NCBI RefSeq assembly: GCF_900105715.1
Contig: NZ_FNRY01000001.1
Coordinates: 1,426,001-1,490,000 of the forward strand
DNA: 64,000 nucleotides
Direction: 5' to 3'
DNA from: Paramicrobacterium humi
GTDB taxonomy: Bacteria; Actinomycetota; Actinomycetes; Actinomycetales; Microbacteriaceae
Positions within the stretch are counted from its first letter, which is position 1. Every line of letters starts with the position of its first letter. The notes under the pieces are model-generated. The model was not told the origin of the DNA and did no database searches. It worked only from the letters and a program-made list of their open reading frames with translations. The position numbers were made by a program, and so were the translations under genes. Of this stretch, positions 34,545 through 42,914 are shown piece after piece.

Positions 34545-37500
34545 ATGTTCCTGCTTTCACCCATGGATGCCGAGTCCCACACGTCTGCCGTGCCGCGCAT
34601 CGTCACGAGCGCAAGCGACCTGACTCTCGCGTCCCAGTGCGAATGGGCATTCCTGCGCAGGCTCGACGCGAAACTCGGTCGCATTCCGCCGATCGTCGAA
34701 GAACGCGACGCGATGAACCAGCGCACGTCCGCACTCGGCGACGTGCATGAAGCAAACGTGCTTCAGCACTACCGCGACACGTACGCGGAAGGCGTCGTCG
34801 AGATCGACCGGCCCCAATCGATGTCCGCTGAACACTTGGCCCAAGTGGCCGCCGAGACGAAAGCAGCGTTCGAGGGCGGTGCGGACGTCGTCTTCCAGGC
34901 GACATTCTGGGACGGCAACTTCGTCGGCTTCGCCGACTTCATCGTCCGCCAGCCCGATGGCAGCTACGAGGTGCAGGACACCAAACTCGCCCGCCACGCC
35001 AAGATCACGGCGCTGCTCCAACTCGCCGCATACGGGGAGAAGCTCACGGAACTCGGTGTGCCCGTCAGCCCGGTCGCGCGGCTCATTCTCGGTGACGGTA
35101 GCCACAGCGAGCACCGCCTCGCCGACATCGCACCCGTATATCGCAAGCGCCGCGCGCGCCTTCAGCGCATCATGGCCGAGCGCCTCGCCGAACTCTCCCC
35201 GCTCGCCTGGGGTGACACGCGCTATGCCCTGTGCGGCCGCTGCGAGCTCTGCGAAGAGGCGGTGCAGGAACACCGGGACCTCCTTCTCGTCGCGAATTTG
35301 AGCGTGCGCCAGCGCGCCGTGCTCAACCGCGCCGGAATCGCGACCATCGAGCAGCTCGCCGCGGCGCCGAGCGCCATCGACGGCATGAGCGCGTCGACGT
35401 TCGAGCACTTGCGCGAGCAGGCCCGCCTGCAGCTCGAGTCCGCACCGGACGCCGGTCCCGCTGTCACGCTGTTCGACCCCAAAGCTCTCGCCGCTCTTCC
35501 CGATCCTGATGCCGGAGACATCTTCTTCGATTTCGAGGGCGACCCGCTCTACAGCGAATCAGGCGCCGGCGAGCACCGGGAGTGGGGACTCGACTATCTC
35601 TTCGGCCTCATCGAGCCCGACGGCACCTTCCGGGCCTTCTGGGCCCACACGTTCGCCGAAGAACGCCAGGCTCTCGCGGAGTTCCTCGCGTATGTCGCGG
35701 ACCGCCGTCGGCGGCATCCGAACATGCATATCTACCATTACGCTCCCTACGAGCGCACGCACCTGCTGTCTCTCGCCGCGCGTCACGGTGTGGGGGAGGA
35801 TGCCGTCGACACGCTGCTGCGCGAGCACGTGCTCGTCGACCTGTACCCCATCGTGCGGCAGAGCGTGCGCGTGGGCTCTCGCTCGTACTCGATAAAGAAG
35901 CTCGAGCCGTTGTACATGGGCGACGAGCGCCGCGAGGGCGACGTGACGAACGCGGGCGACTCGATAACGGAATACGCTCGGCTCAGCGAGCTCCGTGCGG
36001 CCGGACTCGCGGGTGATGCGGATGCCGCTGCTGAAGCGCAGCGCATGCTCGATTCGATCGCCGACTACAACGAATACGACTGCGTCTCCACGCTGCGGCT
36101 GCGTGACTGGCTGCGCGGCCTGGCACTCGCGCACGGCATCGCGCCCTCGCCGCCGACTGAGCGCGATGAGGCCGAGATCGAGCCCTCGCCGTTGCACGAC
36201 CGGCTCGCGGCCCTCGCCGGCGACCCGCTCGAGCTCGAACGCACTCCCGAGCAGCGGGCGCTCGGTGTCGCGGCAGCGGCGATCGACTACCACCGACGCG
36301 AGCACAAGAGCTTCTGGTGGGGCCACTTCTCTCGGCTCGTCGAGCCCATCGACGAGTGGGCGGACACGCGCGATTGCTTCATCATCGACCGTGCCGTGCT
36401 TGAACGGGACTGGCATCGCGAGGGCAAGCAGCGCAGCGAACGCCGTCACGTGCGCGTCTTCGGCCAGTGGGCGCCGGGCAGCACCGTCAAGGAAGGCGCG
36501 ACGCCGTACGTCGTGTACGCCCACCCGGGCCCGTGGACCGATCCGACGAGCGACCCCGGAGCGCGCGTGGCCAAGTCCGCGAGGCTCATCGAGGTCGGCG
36601 ATGATGGCTCCCTGCTGATCGAGGAGACGCTCGGTAAGGACGTCGACCCGTACACGACCATGCCCGTCGCACTCACGCCGGCGAGCCCGCCGTCGCCCGG
36701 CACGCAGGTCGACGCGATCGCCGAATGGGGACAGCGGATCGTGGATGCCGCGGATGCCGCGCCCGGTGAGATCGCCGATGCGCTGCCCGCAGAACCCATG
36801 CTCGACCTGCTGCGCCGAGTGCCGCCGCGCACTCGAGGCGGGCGTCTGCCCGCGACCGGAGACAACGTCGCCGACGTCACGGCGGCGCTGCTCGACCTCG
36901 ACGGGTCCTACCTCGCCGTGCAGGGACCGCCCGGAACCGGAAAGACGTACCTCGCCTCTCACGTCATCGCGGCGCTCGTGCGCGACCACCAGTGGCGCAT
37001 CGGGGTGGTGTCGCAATCGCACGCCGTCGTCGAGAACGTGCTCGATCGCGTGGTCGCGGCCGGGCTGCCGAACAACCTCGTGGGCAAGGCGCCCAAGGAC
37101 GGCGACCGCACCGAGCACGATTACACGACGCTCCGCAAGACCGACTACCTCACCTTCGCGCTCGACAACGCGCACACGGGATTCGTCGTCGGCGGCACCG
37201 CGTGGAACTTCAGCAACCCCGCCCTCGTGCCCCGCGAATCGCTCGACCTGCTCGTGGTCGACGAGGCCGGACAGTTCTCGCTCGGCTCCACGATCGCCGC
37301 GAGCGTCGGCGCCCGCAACCTCCTGCTGCTCGGCGATCCGCAGCAGCTTCCGCAAGTGAGCCAGGGCACCCATCCGGAGCCGGTCGACGAGTCTGCGCTC
37401 GGCTGGGTGAGCGCCGGGCACGACGTGCTGCCGACCGAGCTCGGCTACTTCCTCGCCGAGAGCCGCCGCATGCACGGCGCGGTGAGCGCCGTCGTCTCCG

Positions 37501-38057
37501 CGCTGTCCTACGAAGGCGCGCTGCACTCGCACCCGTGCGCGGGTGAGCGGATGCTGGAGGGCGTCGAACCGGGCCTGCACGTCGACCCGGTCGCGCACTC
37601 CGGCAACGCGACGAGCTCGCCGGAAGAGGCAGCGCGCGTCGTAGAAATCGTGCGCTCGCACCTCGGACGGCCGTGGACCGATCCGTCGGCGGGAATCGAC
37701 CGGATGCCGCTCACGCAAGCCGACATCATGGTCGTGTCGCCCTACAACGCGCACGTCGCGGAGATCCGCGACGCACTCGAGCGGGCCGATCTGCACGACG
37801 TGCGGGTCGGCACGGTGGACAAGTTCCAGGGGCAGGAAGCCGTTATCGCGATCGTGAGCCTCGCGGCATCCGACTCATCAGAGGTCCCGCGGGGCATGGG
37901 CTTCCTCCTGCTGAAGAACCGGCTCAACGTGTCGATCTCGCGCGCGCAGTGGGCGGCGCACCTCGTCTACTCGCCCGAGCTCGTCGAGTACTTGCCGCGC
38001 ACCCCCGCGGAGGTCGCGCAGCTGAGCGCGTTCATCCGTCTCGTCGAGGGGGAGTAG
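34545..38057 (+). CDS. RecB-like (TM0106-type) nuclease fused to SF1 helicase, predicted Fe-S
   Basis: A 1170-aa protein. Residues about 20-240 are a TM0106-type RecB nuclease with GDVHEANVLQHY and ADFIVRQPDG...VQDTK as the PD-(D/E)xK core. Cys32 lies upstream of the core, and Cys230-x2-Cys233-x2-Cys236 downstream. This is the arrangement of Fe-S 'staple' nucleases such as AddB, Cas4 and Dna2. A DEDD-like exonuclease segment follows (DIFFDFEGDPLY, about 325). The SF1 helicase has Walker A GPPGTGKT (794-801), VVDEAGQ, LLLGDPQQLPQV and GTVDKFQGQEA. AGAGG precedes the ATG at 34545; the longer frame overlaps DUF503. It is probably a DNA repair or processing enzyme. Confidence 0.88.
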   Translation: MFLLSPMDAESHTSAVPRIVTSASDLTLASQCEWAFLRRLDAKLGRIPPIVEERDAMNQRTSALGDVHEANVLQHYRDTYAEGVVEIDRPQSMSAEHLAQVAAETKAAFEGGADVVFQATFWDGNFVGFADFIVRQPDGSYEVQDTKLARHAKITALLQLAAYGEKLTELGVPVSPVARLILGDGSHSEHRLADIAPVYRKRRARLQRIMAERLAELSPLAWGDTRYALCGRCELCEEAVQEHRDLLLVANLSVRQRAVLNRAGIATIEQLAAAPSAIDGMSASTFEHLREQARLQLESAPDAGPAVTLFDPKALAALPDPDAGDIFFDFEGDPLYSESGAGEHREWGLDYLFGLIEPDGTFRAFWAHTFAEERQALAEFLAYVADRRRRHPNMHIYHYAPYERTHLLSLAARHGVGEDAVDTLLREHVLVDLYPIVRQSVRVGSRSYSIKKLEPLYMGDERREGDVTNAGDSITEYARLSELRAAGLAGDADAAAEAQRMLDSIADYNEYDCVSTLRLRDWLRGLALAHGIAPSPPTERDEAEIEPSPLHDRLAALAGDPLELERTPEQRALGVAAAAIDYHRREHKSFWWGHFSRLVEPIDEWADTRDCFIIDRAVLERDWHREGKQRSERRHVRVFGQWAPGSTVKEGATPYVVYAHPGPWTDPTSDPGARVAKSARLIEVGDDGSLLIEETLGKDVDPYTTMPVALTPASPPSPGTQVDAIAEWGQRIVDAADAAPGEIADALPAEPMLDLLRRVPPRTRGGRLPATGDNVADVTAALLDLDGSYLAVQGPPGTGKTYLASHVIAALVRDHQWRIGVVSQSHAVVENVLDRVVAAGLPNNLVGKAPKDGDRTEHDYTTLRKTDYLTFALDNAHTGFVVGGTAWNFSNPALVPRESLDLLVVDEAGQFSLGSTIAASVGARNLLLLGDPQQLPQVSQGTHPEPVDESALGWVSAGHDVLPTELGYFLAESRRMHGAVSAVVSALSYEGALHSHPCAGERMLEGVEPGLHVDPVAHSGNATSSPEEAARVVEIVRSHLGRPWTDPSAGIDRMPLTQADIMVVSPYNAHVAEIRDALERADLHDVRVGTVDKFQGQEAVIAIVSLAASDSSEVPRGMGFLLLKNRLNVSISRAQWAAHLVYSPELVEYLPRTPAEVAQLSAFIRLVEGE

Positions 38058-38060
38058 CCG

Positions 38061-38366
38061 TCAGCCGCCGGCCGTGATGCCGAGCACTTTCGCTGCCTTC
38101 GAGATGCGTCGTGCCATGTCGACGTCGCGCTCGGAGAGGCCGTCGACCTCGTGGGTGCTGAGCGTCACCGTCACGGTCGGGTAGGTGAGCAGCACGTCGG
38201 GGTGGTGGTTCGCGTCGTCGGCGAGGATGCCGATCTCGTTCACGAGCTCGACGCCCGCCGCGAACGAGCCCGTCGCGAACACGGCGTGCGCGCTCGTCGC
38301 CTCGGCGGTCCAGTCGCCGACGCCGTCCGATTGGGTGAACTCCTCGGGAGTGATTCGCTCGGCCAT
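38061..38366 (-). CDS. phhB: Pterin-4a-carbinolamine dehydratase
   Basis: A 101-aa 4a-hydroxytetrahydrobiopterin dehydratase (PCD/DCoH). Active-site residues are visible: His54, His55, Pro56 and Asp57 in ANHHPDVLLTYPTVTVTLSTH, and His72 in that same block, followed by EVDGLSERDVDMARRI. The enzyme dehydrates the pterin formed by aromatic amino acid hydroxylases. No such hydroxylase is nearby, and in many bacteria the protein may serve molybdopterin or other roles. TAGCCT six bases upstream suggests a leaderless transcript. It converges on the nuclease-helicase gene. Confidence 0.92.
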   Translation of the reverse strand: MAERITPEEFTQSDGVGDWTAEATSAHAVFATGSFAAGVELVNEIGILADDANHHPDVLLTYPTVTVTLSTHEVDGLSERDVDMARRISKAAKVLGITAGG

Positions 38367-38372
38367 GACCTC

Positions 38373-38378
38373 AGGCTA
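38373..38378 (-). promoter_or_regulatory. Leaderless promoter -10 (TAGCCT) for phhB
   Basis: Minus-strand TAGCCT, six bases, ATG at 38366. Confidence 0.5.
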
Positions 38379-38487
38379 CGTCGGCCGTGCGAGAAGCGGA
38401 AGGGACGGGTGACGTGGCGTGCAGGCGGGCGCGATAGTCTCGGCAGAGCCGCACGGCATCCGCCCTGAACTCAACGGAGGAACACCC

Positions 38488-40167
38488 TTGACCGACACTC
38501 GTCCCGTTCCCGAGACAAGCGATGAATCAGCTCGCAGCGACGCCACGTGGTGGCGGCAGGCGGCGGTGTACCAGATCTACCCGCGCAGCTTCGCCGACGC
38601 GAACGGTGACGGCATCGGCGACGTGCGCGGCATCACGAGTCGCGTGCCGTACCTGAAGAAGCTCGGCATCGACGCCGTGTGGCTGAGTCCCTTCTACCCC
38701 TCAGCGCTCGCCGACGGCGGCTACGACGTCGACGACTACCGCAACGTCGACCCGCGCCTCGGCACGCTCGACGACTTCGATGACATGGTCGACGCCCTGC
38801 ACCGCGCCGGCATCAAGCTCATCGTCGACATCGTGCCGAACCACTCGTCGAACCGGCACGAGTGGTTCACGCAAGCGCTCGCCGCGCCCAAGGGATCGCC
38901 CGAGCGCGACCGGTACATCTTCCGTGACGGCCTCGGCGATAACGGCCAGCTGCCGCCCGCCGACTGGACGAGCGCGTTCGGCGGCCTCGCGTGGGAGCCC
39001 GTCGGCGACGGCCAGTGGTACATGCACTACTTCGCGACCGAGCAGCCCGACTTCAACTGGGACAACCGTGAGGTGCGCGACGACTTCCTCGCCACTTTGC
39101 GGTTCTGGTCGGACCGGGGCGTCGACGGCTTTCGCGTCGACGTCGCCCACGGGCTCGCGAAGGAGCTGCCCGCCGTGCTGCCCTCGCAAGCGGAGCTCGA
39201 CGCGATGGAGAAGACGACGGGGCAGCATCCGCTCTGGGACCGCGACGAAGTGCACGAGATCTACGCCGAATGGCGCGGCGTCTTCAACGAATACGACCCG
39301 CCCCGCATCGCCGTCGCCGAGGCCTGGGTCGCGACGCCCGAGCGCCGGGCGCGCTACGCGAGTGCCGAGGGGCTCGGGCAGGCGTTCAACTTCGACTTGC
39401 TCGAGGCGGACTTCGATTCCGCGCAGTTCCGCGAGATCATCACGTCGAACCTCGAACAGGCGAAGGGTGCGGGCTCGTCGACGACGTGGGTCTTCTCGAA
39501 CCACGACGTCGTTCGGCACGCGACGCGCTACGGACTCCCGCCGCTTGCCGGACGCGCGGTGAAGCAGGGCTCCGAGTGGCTGCTCGCGGGCGGGCGTGAG
39601 CCCGAGCTCGACATCGCCGGCGGACTGCGGCGCGCTCGCGCGGCGACGCTCATGATGCTCGCACTGCCCGGTTCCGCCTACCTCTACCAGGGCGAGGAGC
39701 TCGGCCTCGGGGAGGTTGCCGACATTCCCGCGGAGAATCGGCAGGATCCCGCCTTCTTCCGCAATCCCGGCGTCGACATCGGACGGGACGGATGCCGCGT
39801 GCCGCTGCCCTGGACGCACGAAGGATCCTCCTTCGGCTTCGGGTCGGACGGCGCGCACTTGCCGCAGCCCGAATGGTTCGGCCGGTTCTCGGTCGAGGCG
39901 GAGGACGGCGATCCCGGCTCGACGCTCGAGCTGTACCGCCGGGCTCTCGCGCTGCGCCATGAGCTGCAGACCGCGGAGGAGCTCGAGTGGCTCGACGTCG
40001 GCGGCTCGGCCGACGTGCTGCACTTCCGTCGGCCGAACGGCTGGGAAGTCGTGACGAACTTCGGCACGGGGCCGATCGCGCTGCCCGCCGGCGAGCGGCT
40101 GATCTCGAGCCGGCCCCTCGAGGGCGACACGCTGCCCGGCGAGACGACGGTGTGGCTCAAGAACTGA
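38488..40167 (+). CDS. GH13 alpha-glucosidase (oligo-1,6-glucosidase type)
   Basis: A 559-aa cytosolic glycoside hydrolase family 13 enzyme that releases glucose from short alpha-glucans, isomaltose-type sugars, trehalulose or sucrose. The four conserved regions are present: DIVPNHSS, DGFRVDVAHG (nucleophile Asp218), VAEAWV (acid/base Glu278) and FSNHDVVRH (Asp340). No signal peptide is seen. The start is the TTG at 38488, with GGAGG seven bases upstream; the ATG at 38419 has no ribosome site and would add an unconserved leader. It is transcribed alone and is followed by an operator-like palindrome belonging to the next gene. Confidence 0.93.
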   Translation: MTDTRPVPETSDESARSDATWWRQAAVYQIYPRSFADANGDGIGDVRGITSRVPYLKKLGIDAVWLSPFYPSALADGGYDVDDYRNVDPRLGTLDDFDDMVDALHRAGIKLIVDIVPNHSSNRHEWFTQALAAPKGSPERDRYIFRDGLGDNGQLPPADWTSAFGGLAWEPVGDGQWYMHYFATEQPDFNWDNREVRDDFLATLRFWSDRGVDGFRVDVAHGLAKELPAVLPSQAELDAMEKTTGQHPLWDRDEVHEIYAEWRGVFNEYDPPRIAVAEAWVATPERRARYASAEGLGQAFNFDLLEADFDSAQFREIITSNLEQAKGAGSSTTWVFSNHDVVRHATRYGLPPLAGRAVKQGSEWLLAGGREPELDIAGGLRRARAATLMMLALPGSAYLYQGEELGLGEVADIPAENRQDPAFFRNPGVDIGRDGCRVPLPWTHEGSSFGFGSDGAHLPQPEWFGRFSVEAEDGDPGSTLELYRRALALRHELQTAEELEWLDVGGSADVLHFRRPNGWEVVTNFGTGPIALPAGERLISSRPLEGDTLPGETTVWLKN

Positions 40168-40201
40168 GGGCGCAGGCTCGCGGGACCTGGCGTTGCGGCA
40201 A

Positions 40202-40248
40202 CCGTTCGACTTTCAGTCGAACGGCGCCGCACTCACTACTCTGAGTGC
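40202..40248 (+). promoter_or_regulatory. Operator palindrome and leaderless promoter of the flavin oxidoreductase
   Basis: A perfect inverted repeat with 10-bp arms (CCGTTCGACT, 3-bp spacer, complement) at 40202-40224 covers the expected -35 region of a TACTCT -10 at 40237-40242. That hexamer lies six bases before the ATG at 40249. A second inverted repeat, GCACTC-N8-GAGTGC (40229-40248), spans the -10 and ends at the start codon. The first repeat could also serve as a hairpin terminator for the glucosidase, but no T-run follows, so an operator is preferred. Confidence 0.55.
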
Positions 40249-42294
40249 ATGAGCAGTGCCCTCTCCGCTGAGCGCGACGCAGCATCCGACCCGCTTTTCA
40301 CTCCGCTGCAGATCGGCAGCGTCACCGTGAGCAATCGGCTCATGCAGGCGGCGCACTCGAAGCTGTACGCCGTGCAGGGGCGCGAGTCGCAGCAGGAGAT
40401 CGACTACTTCGCCCGGCGTGCGGAGGGCGGCACGGCGCTGTTCATCGCCGGCAACCGCTTCGTGCACCCGTCGAGCGCGATCCGCGGCTTCGTCGACGGC
40501 TGGCGCACCGGCATCGTCCGTGCCGACCGGGCGCTGACCGACGCCGTGCACGAGCGCGACGCGAAGATCTTCGCCCAGCTCAACCACCACGGCGCGCAGG
40601 CCTCGCCCGACGGACCGGACGGGCCGCGTCCCGTCTTCTCGGCGAGCCGCCTGATCTCGCCGTCGACCGGCGCCGCGACGATCGAGGCGACGCACGACGA
40701 CATCGCGGCGTTCACCGAGGGGTGGGCGGTCACGGCCGAGAACGCCATGCGCGGCGGCTTCGACGGCGTCGAGGTGCACATGGCGCACGGCTACCTGCTG
40801 CACCAGTTCCTCTCGCCGCTCTACAACCGCCGCACCGACCGCTACGGCGGCGACCTCGAGGGCCGCGCGCGGTTCCCGCTCGAGGTGCTGCGCGCCGTGC
40901 GCGAGCGGGTCGGCGACGAGGCGGTCGTCGGCATCCGCATCGTCGCCAACGAGTTCGACGAGGCCGGGCTCAGCCGCGAGGACTGCCTCGCGATCATCGC
41001 CCACTTGCGGCGGCACGTGCGCATCGACTACCTCAACCTCGCGGGCGGCGAGTACCACCAGGTGCACTACGTCTTCCCCTCGTCGGCGATGCCCGCCGCG
41101 TGGCTGCGCGATGATGTCGCCGCGGTGAAGCGCGCCAACGCGGACATCCCCGTGTTCGGCGTTGGTGCGGCCGCGACCGTGGACGGCGCCCGCGAGGTCA
41201 TCGAGCAGGGCGTGGCCGACATGGTCGCCCTCACGCGCGCGCAGATCGCCGATCCCGACCTCGCGACGAAGCTGCGCACGGGCGCGCCCGTGACGCACTG
41301 CATCCGCCTCAACCAGGGCTGCCTCGCGCGCACCGGCAACGGCCTGCCGATGGGCTGCACGGTGAATCCCGTCGTGGGGCGCGAGGCGAGCCGTTCGGCT
41401 CCGGATGCCGCCACGGCGAGGCAGCGGTTCGCCATCGTCGGCGGTGGACCGGCCGGGCTCAAGGCGGCCGCCGAGCTGAGCGCCAACGGCCACGACGTCA
41501 CCCTGTTCGAGGCGAGCGACCGCCTCGGCGGGCAGCTCGGGCTCGCCGCACGTGTCCCCGGCCGCGAGAGCGTGCAGCTGCTGATCGACGACCTCACGCG
41601 GGACACCGCGGGCGTCGACGTGCGCCTCGGCGTCCGCACCGACGCCGCGCAGCTGCTCGCGGCATCCGATTCGTTCGATCACGTCGTCGTCGCGACGGGA
41701 TCGCGACCGTCGGCGCAGGGAACGACGGTGACGGATGCCGCGTCCGCCGCGCTTGAACCGATCGCGGGCCGCGCGGGCGTGCTCGACGCCTGGACGGCCG
41801 TCGCGGAACCGGAGCGGCTGCGCGGGCCCGTGCTGCTCGTCGACCACGACGGCACGCCGTACGCTGCCGGCATCGCGCTGTCGCTTGTCGCGAGCGGGCA
41901 CGACGTGCGGATGGTGACGCGATTCGACACCGCGTTCCCGTTCATCCGCGGCAGCCAGGACCGCGACCACCTGCACCGGCGGCTGTTTCGCGTGCCGGGG
42001 ACTCCGGGGGCGCTACCCGGCGACGGCTCGTTCGACATCGAGGTCGCGACGACGATCGCGGACTACGTCGCCGGCGAAGCGCTGCTGCGCGACCTGAACT
42101 CGGGGCGGGAGCGCATGGTCGCGGCGCGCACCGTCGTGCTCGCGACGCCGCGCGAGCAAGTGCCGTTCGACGCGGCCGGGCTCGACGTGCCGGTGACGGT
42201 GATCGGCGACGCGCGGGCGCCGCGCAACATCGACGCGGCGATCTTCGACGGGTTCGAGGTCGCGTTCGCCGCCGGAACGGTGGCCGCGGGCTAG
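40249..42294 (+). CDS. Old Yellow Enzyme-like NADH:flavin oxidoreductase with FAD/NAD domain
   Basis: A 681-aa relative of 2,4-dienoyl-CoA reductase and trimethylamine dehydrogenase. The N-terminal FMN TIM barrel (about 15-340) has AQLNHHGAQ, GFDGVEVHMAHGYLLHQFLSP and RTDRYGG. The C-terminal half has FAIVGGGPAGLKAA for FAD and a second dinucleotide fold near residue 540. Between them this family holds a 4Fe-4S cluster with pattern C-x2-C-x3-C-x11-C. Here Cys351, Cys358 and Cys370 are kept but the second position is Leu354. The cluster may be absent or three-ligand. The substrate is unknown. It is regulated through the palindrome upstream. Confidence 0.88.
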   Translation: MSSALSAERDAASDPLFTPLQIGSVTVSNRLMQAAHSKLYAVQGRESQQEIDYFARRAEGGTALFIAGNRFVHPSSAIRGFVDGWRTGIVRADRALTDAVHERDAKIFAQLNHHGAQASPDGPDGPRPVFSASRLISPSTGAATIEATHDDIAAFTEGWAVTAENAMRGGFDGVEVHMAHGYLLHQFLSPLYNRRTDRYGGDLEGRARFPLEVLRAVRERVGDEAVVGIRIVANEFDEAGLSREDCLAIIAHLRRHVRIDYLNLAGGEYHQVHYVFPSSAMPAAWLRDDVAAVKRANADIPVFGVGAAATVDGAREVIEQGVADMVALTRAQIADPDLATKLRTGAPVTHCIRLNQGCLARTGNGLPMGCTVNPVVGREASRSAPDAATARQRFAIVGGGPAGLKAAAELSANGHDVTLFEASDRLGGQLGLAARVPGRESVQLLIDDLTRDTAGVDVRLGVRTDAAQLLAASDSFDHVVVATGSRPSAQGTTVTDAASAALEPIAGRAGVLDAWTAVAEPERLRGPVLLVDHDGTPYAAGIALSLVASGHDVRMVTRFDTAFPFIRGSQDRDHLHRRLFRVPGTPGALPGDGSFDIEVATTIADYVAGEALLRDLNSGRERMVAARTVVLATPREQVPFDAAGLDVPVTVIGDARAPRNIDAAIFDGFEVAFAAGTVAAG

Positions 42295-42914
42295 CGTCGC
42301 AGCGCCGCGACCTGCTCGTCGGTGAGCGGGCGCGTGCGGTGACCCGTCAGCAGCAGGTGCAGCTGGGCCGTGTGCTCAAGCTCCTCGAGCGTGTCGAGTG
42401 CCGCCGCGATCGAGGGCGCCGAGACGACGGGCCCGTGGTTCGCGAGCAGCAGCGCCTGATGGTCGTGGGCGGCGCGCTCGATGACGGGCTCGAGCGCGGT
42501 GTCGCCGGGAGCATGGTAGGGCAGCAGCGCAAGGCGCCCCACGCGCATCGCGAAGTAGGCGGTGAGCGGCGGAAGCGCGTTGTCGGGATCGAGACCGTCG
42601 AGGCACGAGAGCGCGGCGGAGTAGGTCGAGTGCGTGTGGACGACAGCCTCGTCGCTCGGCCGGGCGCGCAGCACGGCGGCGTGGAAGAACGCCTCCTTCG
42701 ACGGGCGCCCGCCCCCGATGTGGCGGCCGTTCACATCGATGAGCGACAGCTCGTCGGCCGTCACGGTGCCGAGACTGCTTCCCGTCGGCGTGATGAGGAT
42801 GCCATTCTCGATGCGCACGCTGATGTTCCCCGTGCTGCCGTGCGTCAGCCCCCGGAAGAAGAGGGAGCGCGCGGCGGCGATCAGCTGCTCGCGAGCGTCC
42901 TGTGTCATGGTCAT
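42291..42914 (-). CDS. Class II aldolase/decarboxylase (OtnC-like)
   Basis: A 207-aa class II aldolase/adducin-family enzyme. It has the GLTHGSTGNISVR phosphate-binding loop, PTGSSLG, the metal-binding pair in VVHTHSTYSAAL, and the third His in LLLANHGPVV. Next to DUF1537 kinases such enzymes (OtnC) decarboxylate 3-oxo-tetronate 4-phosphate to dihydroxyacetone phosphate. The start is the ATG at 42914, which overlaps the kinase stop (ATGA). It is the last gene of the leftward operon. L-fuculose-phosphate aldolase-type activity on a related substrate is the alternative. Confidence 0.87.
   Translation of the reverse strand: MTMTQDAREQLIAAARSLFFRGLTHGSTGNISVRIENGILITPTGSSLGTVTADELSLIDVNGRHIGGGRPSKEAFFHAAVLRARPSDEAVVHTHSTYSAALSCLDGLDPDNALPPLTAYFAMRVGRLALLPYHAPGDTALEPVIERAAHDHQALLLANHGPVVSAPSIAAALDTLEELEHTAQLHLLLTGHRTRPLTDEQVAALRR

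Noticed and set aside
40202-40224. Perfect palindrome as a rho-independent terminator of the glucosidase gene
   Set aside because: No T-run follows, and its position over the next gene's promoter fits an operator better.
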